64,000 bases of DNA from Anthoceros angustus (lineage: Eukaryota; Streptophyta; Anthocerotopsida; Anthocerotales; Anthocerotaceae). A model generated the notes under the pieces. The model saw nothing but the letters and a program-made list of their open reading frames with translations, ran no database searches and had not been told where the DNA came from. The DNA lies in the NCBI GenBank assembly GCA_010909165.1, contig VJWM01000119.1, positions 1 to 64,000 of the forward strand. Direction: 5' to 3'. Every line of letters starts with the position of its first letter. Position 1 is the stretch's first letter. Position numbers and translations under genes: made by a program. Below, piece after piece: positions 23,221 through 35,031 of the stretch.

Positions 23221-24140
23221 GAAAGGTTGTCCTGGTCGCGTTGACCTTGGGCATAACCCACCTGCCGAGGCCCAGCTGCCCATCAAACTGGTGAAGCAGG
23301 TCAACCGCGTGGATGTACTGGTGGGAAACAAACCCTTCACCAGCCTCTTGTACCCCGACAGCCTGCCGAAACCCGTGCTATTCCCGGTCATCGCACCCGA
23401 CGGGCAAACGGTAACCTGCGGTTTTCCGCTGGCACCCCGCGCCGACGATACCACCGATCACCCGCACCACATCGGCATCTGGCTCAACTTCGAGAACCTG
23501 AACGGGCTCGATTTCTGGAACAATTCCCATACCGGCCGAGAACAAACACCGCTACGGGTCCATCCGCGATACCAAAGTGACTGAAACCCGCGACGGTAAA
23601 AGCTGTCATCGGCTACACGGCCAACTGACGCAGCCCGATAAAGCCATCATCGTTACCGAAAAACCAGCCTGCAATTTGAGGCGAACGACCGCTACCGGCG
23701 CATCGACCGCATCACCACGCTGACGGCGGTTAAAGACGCGTTGTTCAAAGATGCGAAAGACGGCTGATGGGTTTCGCGTGGCGCGGTCATTACACTGCCC
23801 AGGGCCGATTACCCCTCAACAGCGAGGGACAGAAAGGGGATAGTGTTTGGTCGAAGCGTGCCCGCTGGGTAAGGTTGTCGGTAAAATGGGCGATGATGTG
23901 GTGTCGATCGTGATCATCGATCATCCCAAAACCCGGGTTATCCCACTTATTGGCACGCCAGAGGCTACGGACTCTTCGCCGTGAATCCATTGGGGCAGCC
24001 GTGTTCAGCCATGGTGCCGACAAACGCGACCTGCATTTAACACCGGGACAGTCGGTGCAATTCCATTATGTTATCCTGGTAGCGTCGGGTAAAGAAGACT
24101 CGACGAAGCAACGATCAACAAGATCGCTGCGGGCCTTTAG
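23217..24140 (+). CDS. DUF6807 / PmoA-like secreted protein (frameshifted)
   Basis: A protein of about 307 residues in the family now called DUF6807, often labelled 'PmoA' in Bacteroidota annotations. Biochemical function is unknown to me. It begins with a signal peptide (RKVVLVALTLGI); the apparent start codon is CTG at 23217, which may be a misread ATG. Family landmarks are QVNRVDVLVGNKPFTSLLYP, FPVIAPDGQTVTCGFPLAP, DHPHHIGIWLNFENLNGLDF and, near the end, LTPGQSVQFHYVILVASGKE. DUF6807 proteins very often stand next to Gfo/Idh/MocA oxidoreductases, as here. That link suggests a sugar-processing step, although nothing catalytic is obvious. At least five frame changes occur. It ends 3 bases from a convergent gene. 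Confidence 0.72.
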
Positions 24141-24143
24141 TCA

Positions 24144-24759
24144 TCAATCGAACATGGTACCGAAAACGCGGTCCCACAGGGTGGTGACTTACGCCATATC
24201 CCTTGCCCTCATCTTTATAATGGTGCAGGTGGTGGTTGCGCCACAGTGGTTTCATCCACTGGAAAGGTGGTTTCAGGCATGGATGGCATAATGCATCGTA
24301 CCATAAAAGGTAACCGATCGCGAAGCCGGCGAAAAGGGAAATGCCATATAGCTCGCGTTCAGTACCCAGCCAATGGCATACATGATGCCGAGGATGGTCG
24401 ACGAAATGATCAGGCTGGGCACGGGGGCATGAACAGCCTTCGCGGTCGCGCGGTGGTATTCATGGTGGTTACCATGCAGCACGTAGATGAAACGGCGAAC
24501 GCCCGTTTGTTCCGACTCAAAGTGAAACGCAAAGCGGTGCATCAGGTTCGAAGAACGTCCAGAAGGCAAGACCGCTGAAGAAGATGATCGCCGCTTTCCA
24601 GCCCGCCAGCCTGAGGTCGACAACGGCATGGTAAATCAAAAACTGAGTAGGGGAATATACATGCCCCAGATAACCAGTGGATGTGATTTGGTGAAAACTC
24701 CAACACGGGTTCTTGAACAACCTGGCCTGTCCCTTATTGTTTATTTTTTCAAACTTCAT
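24144..24759 (-). CDS. fatty acid hydroxylase / sterol desaturase superfamily membrane protein (frameshifted)
   Basis: An integral membrane di-iron hydroxylase of about 205 residues. On the minus strand the start at 24759 reads MKFEKINNKGQARLFKNP. Histidine clusters of the superfamily are visible: LMHRFAFHFE with RRFIYVLHGNHHEYHR, then LYGTMHYAIHAW across a shift, then LWRNHHLHHYKDEGKGYGVS, and the end TTLWDRVFGTMFD. Between them lie hydrophobic segments such as LIISSTILGIMYAIGWVLNA. The pattern and size fit bacterial fatty acid 2-hydroxylases, which make the 2-hydroxy acyl chains of sphingolipids and lipid A in Bacteroidota; that substrate is inference. Frame changes occur near 24290, 24330 and 24560. 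The gene converges with the DUF6807 gene, only 3 bases apart. Confidence 0.82.
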
Positions 24760-24878
24760 TGCGCTCGCTGGTTGGGTATGTCAAAATTAACTCAAAAATG
24801 CCTGCAAAAGCACGCTAACTGATTGATTCTTGTCAGTTTCTCGCTACTCCACCAATTACAAGAAAAGATGGTATTTGT

Positions 24879-25782
24879 TTATTGACCGAACAGGTTATCG
24901 GCAAGAATTTCTGTGATGCCGGTCAAACCCTTGTATTGAGCGACTCGGACATGTTTTCCACCGCCGCCCACAGGGCTGTTTTCCGCTCACTGAAGCTGCT
25001 GACCGGGTAGAAAAAGGTCCGTATCGTAAACAGGAAAGCATCACCGCCGGAAGCCCACCAGGTTTTGTTTCTCGGTGCGGATGAACAGCGGCATGCCGCG
25101 TTCCATTTTGCGGCCATACCAGAAGTCGGCGCGCACGCCTTCGGGCGGTTCGGGATGATGGTTGAGTCGTGAATCGGTCGATATACCCCAGGCAAAACGC
25201 GTAAACGGTCCTTTGGTGAGTACGCTGTCGAGCATCTTGCGGTAATGGCATCGTTTTCCATACCGGGAACCGGCTGGTGTACCTGGTCGAAAGGCCGGCT
25301 GATTTTATCGCCAGGCGCCCAGTGGTTGGGGGCGCAGAGGTGGATGGCCGACACCCAGTCGCGGTCGTCCGTGAGCTGGCACACCGCCACGTCTTCCTGC
25401 ACCTGGCTGCACAGCGCGTCAAACACCGTTTCGTATTGGTGGCTGACCATTTCCATGCTGGTGGTGCGCCAGATGATGATCTCGGCCGTGGAGATTCTGC
25501 AACACCGTCCGGTCGCCCGAGGTCGTTAAGGTGAACCGTTCCGGGTAGTCGTCGAGCAATTGTTGGAGGATGAATTCGTTGACGGTTTCGCATGTATTCG
25601 CCTCAAAATCAGCTTTGTGCAGTATTTATGCAGGTTTTCCGGCGGCAGGCCAGTTTATTCGATAGGTAGGTATCGTTGGTCGATTTGAAAAGCAACCGGT
25701 CATCGGCATTTTCCTGGCGCGCAATCGGTATAAGTCCGGGCGCCACTGAGTAAGGGCCCTGTAGAAATGGCAGGTACTTCAT
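24879..25782 (-). CDS. DUF3445 heme-dependent oxidative N-demethylase-like protein (frameshifted)
   Basis: A cytosolic protein of about 300 residues. On the minus strand it starts MKYLPFLQGPYSVAPGLIPI, and the later segments include LTLNDLGRPDGV-like and then EMVSHQYETVFDALCSQVQE. The core motif DWVSAIHLCAPNHWAPGDKI and the following RPFDQVHQPVPGME are diagnostic of DUF3445 (PF11927), the alpha-subunit family of heme-dependent oxidative N-demethylase. It ends YKGLTGITEILADNLFGQ at 24879. Family members bind heme and can oxidise small N-methyl or aldehyde substrates; the substrate here is unknown. Frame changes occur near 25500, 25250 and 25070. It is followed downstream on the same strand by the hydroxylase gene after a 119-base gap; both are oxidative enzymes, but a shared pathway is not shown. 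Confidence 0.78.
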
Positions 25783-25950
25783 TTTCCAATTATCGAAATA
25801 AATCTACCAAAATAGCGCCAGAAACGCCCGTTTATCGGGGTTTTTACGCTGGCACTTTCGTAGATACACAATATTTTGCCGGTATGGCAGTTTTGATAGG
25901 CGTGAAATCTTCATCGATTTATGGCGATGGGTTTCCAAGACGCTAAACCG

Positions 25951-28900
25951 ATGAGAAATCTGATCTGCCGGAGTGCCGTGGCGCTCATGATGATGTTGTG
26001 GATGGTTAGTCCATTCCTGGCTGCTGCACAAACCTTACAACTGAACTATGGAGCACCATCGCTCCCTCGTTTTCCGTTTGTAACGACAATGCCGTTTTCA
26101 AAGTGAAGATAATCGGCAGCAGTGCCTGTGCATCGGCTACGCTCGATATTCAATTGCCGGCAGGTACCGTTACATCAGCAACAGCGCATCTGTTACCGCG
26201 GGCAGCGGCACACTCAGCCAGGTATCCGTTAGCGGAAACGTGGCCCGACTAACGGTCAACAATATCCCCGCATCGCCCGATTCCACCGTCATCAGTTATA
26301 CGGCCAATGCCGATTGCAGTACGATCGGTACGGCAACGGCTTCCAACAGCAGTGCAAGATATACCTGGCATCTCCTGCCTGGGTTCTTACGTGGTTACCA
26401 GCAACACGTTCAATACGCAGAGTGCGGCGCTGAGCTTTACCAATATCAGCAATGCCAACTATGCGGGTGTTATCGGCGACAGTTATGCGCGCGCGATCAC
26501 CATCACCAACAACGGATTGGGAACGGTGTCGTCGATCACCCTGCGCGATACCAGCGGCAATGGTTTGTATATTTCTTCTTTGCCGCCAATAACGGCTGGA
26601 CCGTTACGGGTACCAAAACGGTAGCCGGCACCGACACCATTCATGTATATGAGCTGCAGGGACCATCGCTGCAGCAGGGCAGCAGATCCGGTGGTGAATG
26701 CCTTGCAATCGCGAGCAAATGGCGCGCGCGTGGTGACAGTGCCGGCGCCACGCCACTGGCGCCAAACCTGCGTTCTTGCGCCGCTGCGGCAGCAGCAAAT
26801 CGCTTTGTATCGGTACAGCAGCATAACCTGCGCATCAACCTGTTCTCCAGCACGGAGCGCGGTGGCAGCCACGCAATATTTCAACCCTGCACGCAATGCC
26901 AATTCGGTGGACAAAGCGGCTATTCGAATATCGAATACCGCATTGGCACTACGGGCGCCGGCGCCGCGCCAACATCGACCGCTTCGTTCACGACACCGGG
27001 CGCCGCGATCGCGGATTGCCCAGCAGTTTCGTATACACCATTCCCGTCATCAACAACGGTGAAACTTTTACCTGCGCTACAACGAAAGGAACAGTCCCCT
27101 GACCGCAGTGAACGCCGGCAATACCATGGAAGTGAGCGGGGAGAACTGCGTTACCAGTACAGCAACGGTTGCGGTGGAAACACTACGGAAGTGGCGCAGT
27201 TTGTGCGCAGCTACCAGCAGTTGCGCATCAATACGCAAACCGACCTGCCGGGCAATATGGAAACCGGCAACTCTACGATTTTTCTTACGTTTACCGAATC
27301 GAATACGGGTATCTATACCTATACCGGGCAACGGGCCCTGTATATCCGCTATAGCCTGGCGCGCCGCCCGCATCGTGTTTACGGGTGCGCTGGCCGACAT
27401 CAGCATGACCAAGAATGGTGCGAACTACGGAACGCCTACCAACTATTCTTACAATACCACCACCAATACCATCTCGGTAACCTATCCCGTTACCAGCAGT
27501 TTCAACGTGAACGGGCAACAGGGAGCGACGCTGACATTCGGCAAGATGTCGCTCAACTGTGCGGCAGCCAGTACCGCCAATACCGTGGCGCTGTCTACTT
27601 ACCTGAAAGCACAATCGGGTTGTTCGAACGAAGAGCTGTTCTCCGTAACCAATACCAGCGTCGGCCTCGTTTGCCCGGTGGATTGTGGTACTACGGTGGG
27701 GTGAGCTTTAACGGTTACCGCCTGCAGCGCACCAATTATGGCCAGCCCGACAACGACAACAACGGTGCAGCCGATGCAACGGGTTCGCTGAACATGGGCC
27801 TGGTGAACGGGAACTATGCGATGGTGGGCGATACGATTGAAAACCTTTACCAGGGCAGGATTGCCACCGGTTCCGGAACGCCGGCCGCTGGTTTCCGCTT
27901 TGGGTATATCGAAAATACTTTCTCCGGGATACACCGCCAACATCAGCAACCTGTTTGCGCGCATTACCGTGTACAATGCAGCGGGTGATTCCATTTATGG
28001 TTGCAATAACCCGCCGATCACGACTACGGGATCGATCCGCAAAGTGGATTTCAGCATCGCGACGCTGAACGCAACCACGGGTTGTGCGCCATTCCCCAAA
28101 CCCAGTTCAACAATGGCGATTCGGTGGTGGTGCGGATGTATACCGCATCGGTACCAACCCGGTGGAGTACTGGCGCCGGTGACCATTACCAATGCCTTTA
28201 CGTGAGTGCGGTACAACCCGGCTGCTGCCCGTTACAGTTGCGGTGGCCGCTATACCGGCAACCTCGTGCTGGTGGGCTGGGGGCTGGCAGCGGAACCGGT
28301 AACCTGACCTATTCGATCACCACGCGCGATTCGGCACGCACACAGGCATCGAACGTTTCGTACCTGGGACCCTGCTGCGTAACCGCAGGTGCGAAACCTT
28401 TGGTTATGAGTACCGCTCGGTGACCATTTACGATTCCATGAGCTATGACCGCCGGACGGGTACGATTTTTCGTCGGCGACCATCAGCTACAGTTATACTA
28501 CGGGACCCAGCCGTTCGGCGAGCCAGACGGTAAACATTTACCCGACGGGTCAAACAGGCAATACCTTTTCAATATCCGCCAGTTGTTCGAGAGTGGTGCG
28601 CTGCGCTATAGCGACCAGGGCAGCAGCATGACGGCGACGGTCAACATCAAACTGAACTGTGCGGCGCCGGCAAAATCGGTGGCGCGTTTCTTCATCCGCC
28701 AGGTGGCCCGGCCCGGTTCCACTTTCGGTAACCTCACCTACAACACGACACTTTTCGATACCATCTACCTGACGGCACCTTGTTGTCGGCATCGGGCCAA
28801 CAACACAGCATTGCCAACAGCAATACCGCCAGTTGGGAAGTACAGGTAAGGCAATGCCAGCACCACCACCGCCACCAGCGTGTGGATGGGAAAGATACCG

Positions 28901-31900
28901 GCACCACCGGCATGACCATCACGGGTGTGCAACGATTGAGTGGTCCCGGTGGCACCGTGGTAGGCACCATCAATCCTTCGGGTTGGGCATTTACCAGCTG
29001 GGTGATTTCGCGCAGACCAGCCAGTATTATCGCGTAACGGCATCGTTCACCAGCTGCGTAACAAAGACAGCATGAAACTGGCCTATTGGTACGACTGTAA
29101 CCGCAGCGGTTATCCATCAACGGTAGCCGCACAACCTTACCGTAAAACATTACCCTGCAGGTGACGCCGCAACAGGCCGCGCTGCAGCTCGATATCGTGC
29201 AGCAACCCGATCCCGGTACACCGCCCAATCTCTGTGATACCCTGTGGTACACGCTGGAAGTGCTCAATGCCGGCCCCGGGAAGCATCCGGCCTCCGCGTA
29301 AACGCCTACCTGCCCGCAGGTGGCGGCATGAACTATGTGCCCGGCACCCACACCTGCGTTATCCCACCGGAGGCAGCGCCATTACCCTCGCCGACGGACA
29401 GGTAAGCAGCATCATCACTTTACCATTCCGGCTGCACAGGTGAGCCGCCTGCGGCGAACGACCGCTTGGTAATCCGTTTCGGATTACAGACCAGTTGTGG
29501 TTTCAGCAGCGGACAAACCCTGCGCTTTGCACCGATGGGCCAATCGCTGCGGCGCCATCAGCACGGGCATCATCCAGCAGACCGAAAACTCAATATGGCC
29601 GGTGTGCCAGCCACGCTCAACGTGTATGCGCTGTATTCACAGGCGGCACCGGCGGCACAGGCCTGCGATACCAGCAACGGCATCGAATCGTTGTACCGTT
29701 TCAAGATCATCAACCAGGGACCGCTGCCAACCTCCACCGCCGATGTGTACAATGTGGAACTGCCCGCACCCTGACCTCGATACCAGTACCGTGGCTTTCC
29801 TGCACAACCCGTCGGGTGCGCGCTTTGACCGCTTCAGCAACGGTGGCTGGTATTTCCGTACCGGTGCCGGTCTCGCCGTAGGTGACTCGGTGGTGATGAC
29901 CGCCGTGCGCGTGCAGCTGCGCCTGCTTCGGCAGCCATCCCCGCCGGACCGACCGACCTGATTACCGAACATGCCCTGGTGGAATACAACGGTTTCTGCT
30001 CTACCACCGGAACTTATTGCCCACCAGCCGCGTGATCGTGGCCACCAACGAAACCACCGCGATCGATGTGGAGCCTGTCCAGTACAGCATCACCGGCATG
30101 AGCCTGCAGGCATATACCTCGAAAGACACCAGCATCAGCGGTTCCATCACCCTGACGCGCAACAATAATTTGTATACGCCGCACCACGTGAACATCCACC
30201 TGTACAAAGACCTCAACAACGATGGTGTTGTCGACGGCGGTGACCTGCACTCGGTGTGCAGAACATGCCGGTGGCCGACAGCACGGTACAGACCCTGTAT
30301 TTCAACCTCAACTCGCCCTATGATGGTGCGTTGTGCCCGCAGGTGATTGCCCGCGCCGAGATCGCGTGCACCAACCTCGACTATGTATTCAATTGCAGCA
30401 GTGCAGCCGTATACCATTCGGTGATGAGTACCCGCAGCGCATCAGCCATTGCGAAGACGTGTACTTTAAAGTGATCGGTGTGGAAGACTTCGGCAAGTGG
30501 GTGGTAGACAGCGGTCATGCGACCATTACTACGCCCAATATTCACCGTACTTCAGTTATTGTGCAGCAGGGCCTGCGCCCGCCTGATCTGGATTGCACAG
30601 GCACCGGCGGCGAACGGTTCCACCTCATCATTGCCGATACCGTAAGGCTGTTCAATGATGCGAAACCCTATTTCGATACGCCGCTCGAAGACCTGACGGT
30701 TTGCGTGGTTCTCCGGCGACTTTCATCCGGATGTGCACTCGACTATGCCGTACCGACCTTCCAGTGGTACAAAGACGGCGTGTTGCCGCCCGGCGTGACC
30801 GACCAGAACTATACCATCAGCAATGCCGCACAGCTGAGCGACGCGGATTGTACACGCTGAAAATATTTGGTAACCGCGGTTGTGACAGCACCGGTGATGT
30901 TCGCCTCACGGTGATCCTGATGCCGACCGCCACCATCAACTACGAAGAAACCTATTGCAGAACCGGAACCGCCACGCCGCAACGCACGGGCCAGACCGGC
31001 GGTGTGTTCAGTGCGACCGGCGGATTGGTCATCAATGCCAGCACCGGGGTGATTGATCTTGCGGCATCTGCGACCGGCGGCGGCGTATATACCATCAAGT
31101 ACGCATTCAGCAATGGCCAGTGTGTGGATTCGGTGAAGGATGAGATACAGATTTTCGGTATTCCGCAACTGGTGACGCATGCACCGGCACGCGTCTGCGC
31201 CGGCATCACCATCGACCTCACTAACCTGCGGTGACCAGCGGCAGCGATGCCAACCTCGTGTTCAGTTATTATACCGACGCGGCAGGCACACAGCCTGTGT
31301 CTAACCCCGCGGCGGTAGCTACCGGCGGCACGTATTATATCCGCGGCACCTTGCCCATCACCGGTTGCCAAACGCCTTTGCTGCCGGTACAGGTAACGAT
31401 CACGCCGTTTGAAGTACAACTGCAGGCCGATAAAATCCTGTGCTCGCCGGTACACCGGTGAACCTCAGCACCAGCGCCAATTTCGATTACCAGGTGTTGA
31501 GTGGAGCCCGGCTTCAGACTTCGCTGACCAAACCGCCACCACGCAGCACGTAACCCTCGCGGGCGATGACCGGTTGATCAAAGTGATTGCCCAATCGACC
31601 CAGGGTTGTATCGACAGCGTAACGCTCGATCTGCAACTGGATCCGAATACACAGGATTTCTTCATCCCGAACGTATTCACGCCGAACAGCGATGGCAAGA
31701 ACGACATCTTCCGCGTATACGGTTCGTCGATCAAAACCATGGAACTGCGCGTGTACAACCAGTGGGGCAACCTGATGTGGAAACGCGGATTATATGAAAG
31801 GGTGGGATGGACGCTTCCATGGACAGGACCAGCCTGCCGGCGCCTATGTGTACACCGTCAAAGCCGTACTGTACAGTGGCCAGGAAATTGTTCGCGGTAC

Positions 31901-31919
31901 CATCACCCTGATCCGTTAA
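25951..31919 (+). CDS. giant type IX-secreted surface protein with gliding-motility C-terminal domain (frameshifted)
   Basis: About 1990 residues. The start at 25951 gives a clear signal peptide (MRNLICRSAVALMMMLWMVS ending in AAAQ). The body is a long series of Ser/Thr/Asn-rich beta domains with DUF11-like and SprB-like character, such as ITITNNGLGTVSSITLRDTS and VADTVRLFND-type stretches. Near the end, ALDYAVPTFQWYKDGVLPPG looks like an Ig/PKD-type module. The final 100 residues are the CHU_C/gliding-associated domain: FFIPNVFTPNSDGKNDIFRV, MELRVYNQWGNLMW and AYVYTVKAVLYSGQEIVRGT. That domain routes cargo through type IX secretion. More than fifteen frame changes occur. The next two genes encode a PorP/SprF protein and an OmpA-type protein, the usual partners. 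A role in adhesion or gliding is inferred. Confidence 0.85.
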
Positions 31920-31928
31920 ACCAAGCTC

Positions 31929-32925
31929 ATGAAAATCATTCCTATAGGTTAGTGATGCTGATGCTGGTGATGACCGGTATTGGCCAGGCCGTGAACGCAC
32001 AAACGGATCCGCATTTTCGCAAACCTTTATCCAGCTGATGACGCTGAACCCGGCACTGACCGGTGCGATCGACGGCGATTACCGCGTGTCGGCCATCTGG
32101 CGTTCGCAGTACAACAACCTGCGTTGCAGACGAAAGGCGTGTCGGGCGAGATGACGACCAATAAAACGTGAACCTCGGGGTCAATATGCTGAACCAGACC
32201 ACCGACGACAAAGCCTATAGTTTTACCAATGCATATGTCACCATGGCTTATACCGGTGTGCGATTGGGGAAGGATGCGATGCATTACGTGACCATGGCCA
32301 TCCAGGGTGGGTTGCTGAACCGCCGGTTCGACATCAGCCGCATGCAGTTCGGCGACCAGTGGAAATCGGGCATCGGGTACGACCCCGGCACGGCGACCAA
32401 CGAAAGCTGGCGCACGCAGAATGCGACGGCGCTGGATATGGGAGCGGGATACTCTACTATGATGCTTCGCCCGGCAAGCGGGTGAATGTATATAGGTGGA
32501 TTTTCTGCCTTCCACATCAACAAACCCAAGAGCCCGTACATCACGTCTGACAACGGTGAAGTGGTGCCGGTGCGGTATAATATTCACGGCGGTGCGCATC
32601 GTGGTGAACGACCAGATCCAGGTTGTGCCCAACTTTTTCACCAGCGGCAGCAAATGCCCGGGAGACCCTGGGTATGTATGGACAGTTGAATGCCGGCGAG
32701 AAAACCGACCTGGTGCTGGGTGCCAACTGGCGGCTGGATGAAGCCATCATTCCATTTGCCGGTGTGTACTACAATGGTTTCACGTTTGGCTTTAGTTATG
32801 ATGTGCCGTTTACGCCTAAGTCATTGATGATGAGTCGTGGCAACAGCATAGAGCTGAGCCTGTCGATGGTGTTGCAGCGCAAGGGCAATGCCGATACCAA
32901 AGCCTTTTATTGTCCGCGTTTTTAA
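31929..32925 (+). CDS. PorP/SprF-family type IX secretion outer membrane protein (frameshifted)
   Basis: An outer membrane beta-barrel protein of about 330 residues, which in this family helps to export or anchor large cargo with a gliding-associated C-terminus. The start at 31929 gives a signal peptide (LVMLMLVMTGIGQAVNAQTD). It is followed, across a shift, by FIQLMTLNPALTGAIDGDYR, where the NPALTG motif and the RVSAIWRSQYNN that follows are the family hallmark. Later parts include AMHYVTMAIQGGLLNRRFDI and the end NSIELSLSMVLQRKG. Frame changes occur near 31950, 32030, 32130, 32440 and 32600. It lies 9 bases behind the giant surface-protein gene and 9 bases before the OmpA-like gene, so the three are almost certainly one operon. 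Confidence 0.86.
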
Positions 32926-32934
32926 TTGCCGAAC

Positions 32935-34984
32935 ATGAACTTTTTCCGCTATAAAATCTCTTGGTGTGTTGCTGCTGGTTCTTAGCCTCGCAGCAAGTGT
33001 ACAAGCACAAAGCAGTACGGCTTATTTCAACCAGGCCACGCGCCTGTACGAAAGCAAGAAGTATTACGAAGCGGCGCAGCTGTACGAGAAATACCTGGCG
33101 TTCGGGAATACGGTGGTTCGTCCGCATGCCCAGCCTTTTCGGTGCAGAAAGCCAAACCCGTGAAATTGGATCCCGCCAGGAAGCGACCTATCGCCTGGCC
33201 GAGTGTTACCGCTTCACGAATGATTTTGTGCAGGCGGAAAATGGGCCAGCGGCGATGCAGTTGACGGGTAATCCTTACCCGGTGTCGCCTTTTATTATGC
33301 CATTGCATTGCGCGCGAATGAAAAATACGATACGGCGATTACGGTGCTGAACGATTTCCAGATGAACTATGGCAAGCTCGACAACTACACTTATATCGCG
33401 ACCCATGAGCTCGATAACCTGCGTTTCATCCAGGACCAGCTGACGCCCGGCCGTAAGCAGCCTTTTTGTGTAAGCAGCAGGCCAACGACAGCATTTCCGG
33501 CTACGCGTTGCGGCATATCGGTGGCGACAGCTTGATCTATACCGGCACGCAGCCTGAAACGGTGATGACCGGCAAGAGAAAAAGACCTCCGCGGCATTTT
33601 ACAGCAGCCAGCTGTTTTTGTCGACCGGTTCAGATACCGCCCTCGCCAATATTTCCCGTTACCGTTTTCCTGAGACGGCTGCGCTGACCAGCCAGGGGCA
33701 GATTTGTTTCAGTGCCGACAAGCGCCGCGCGTATTTCACGCGGTGGACGGCCGATCCATTGTCGCCACAGGCGATGATCTACAGTACGACCCTGGCCGAT
33801 ACGGGCTGGACCGCCCCGTGGCGCTGGCCAATACCGTGAACCAGCCCGGCAGCAACAACAAGCAGCCTTTTGACCGAAGACGGTCGCTTTTTGGTGTTTG
33901 CTTCTGACCGCCCCGGCGGATCGGGAGGGTATGACCTGTGGGTTTCGACCTTCGACAGCAGCGGAGCTGCATCGGTGGCGCGCAACCTGGGTGGTGATCA
34001 ATTCGGTGGGCGATGAGGCTGCGCCGTATTACCATTCGGTGACGGGCACCTGGTGTTCGCCAGCAATGGCTGGGTGGGCATGGGTGGATACGATATTTAC
34101 GGCGCCAAGGGCAGCCTGTTGCTGAACGACTGGAGCCGGCCGGTGAACCCCGGTATCGCGCTCAATTCGAGCAAAGACGATTTGTATTATACGAGTACCG
34201 ATAGCGAAAACGTGTGGAATACGGGCTGGATGAGTTCCGACCGCAGTTCGGAATGCTGTCTCGCTTTGTACAATACGCGGCAGAACAACCGCCAGTACAT
34301 CACTGGTCTCGTGGTGGACTGCGGCGACCAGCACCCGCTGCCGAATACGTCGGTAACGGTGATGGACAAGCGCCATCCGAGCAACAACAAGACCGTTTTC
34401 ACCGACGACAAGGGCCGTTATCATTTCGAGGCGAGCAACCTGTCGTATTACGAATTACTGACCGTTAAAGACAAATACGAACCCAAGACCGGGGCATACC
34501 AGGTGGTGAGGCAAACCGGTGACGACAGCATCGAGAACAAGGTCATCTGCCTGATCATGAAACGCGACAGCGTGACTTCGCTCGACGACCTGCACGAGGA
34601 GTTGCGCCGCCTGAGCGGATCCAATGAGCTGAGCCGTTTCGCCTTTGGCAAGGCCGACCTGAAGCGCGGTGCTTATGGCAATTTCGATTCCCTCATCCAC
34701 ATCATGAACAAGTACCCCACGGCACGCATCCAGGTGCTGGGCTTTACCGATGGCAAGGGCACGGAGGAGTTCAACCTGAAGCTGGCCCAGAGCCGGGTAG
34801 ATGTGCATCGCCTACCTGGTGAAGCAGGGCATTGGCGCCGACCGGCTGGTGGGCAAGGCGATGGGCGAGTGCTGCCCGATTGCGCCTGAATTCATCAACG
34901 GCAGGATAACCCGCCGGCCGCGCCCGAAACAGGAGGGTGGAGTACAAGCTGATTGAGCAGGATGATCTGTTTGAGCAGCGGTAA
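32935..34984 (+). CDS. OmpA-family protein with TPR, propeller and regulatory-like domains (PorE type; frameshifted)
   Basis: About 683 residues. After a signal peptide (LLLVLSLAASVQAQS) there is a TPR region (YFNQATRLYESKKYYEAAQL, YEKYLAFG). Next is a WD40-like beta propeller (ISFSADKRR-type blades and FASDRPGGSGGYDLWVS across shifts). A carboxypeptidase-regulatory-like domain follows (GLVVDCGDQHPLPNTSVTVM, TDDKGRYHFEA). A C-terminal OmpA peptidoglycan-binding domain completes the order (YPTARIQVLGFTDGKGTEEF, then LAQSRV and LVKQGIGADRLVGK across a shift). This order is that of PorE, which tethers the type IX machinery to the cell wall, and of the OmpA genes that follow many porP/sprF genes. 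Frame changes are frequent. It is the third gene of the secretion cassette. Confidence 0.84.
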
Positions 34985-35031
34985 TAGGGCCGCGCCCGCC
35001 GCATACGCCGATTGTTCGTAAATTTGCTCTT

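Noticed and set aside
1-24140. Dozens of genes as true pseudogenes in decaying glycan loci
   Set aside because: Core genes elsewhere in the window carry the same density of single-base breaks, so decay of these loci is not needed to explain them.
25804-25950. CCCG-TTTAT-CGGG hairpin followed by T run before the giant surface-protein gene, as a terminator or attenuator
   Set aside because: The stem has only four base pairs, and no transcript reaching it from upstream is expected on the plus strand.
26307-26624. Separate small genes inside the giant surface-protein region
   Set aside because: The short frames are consecutive pieces of one long coding sequence with matching composition, a single signal peptide and a single C-terminal sorting domain.
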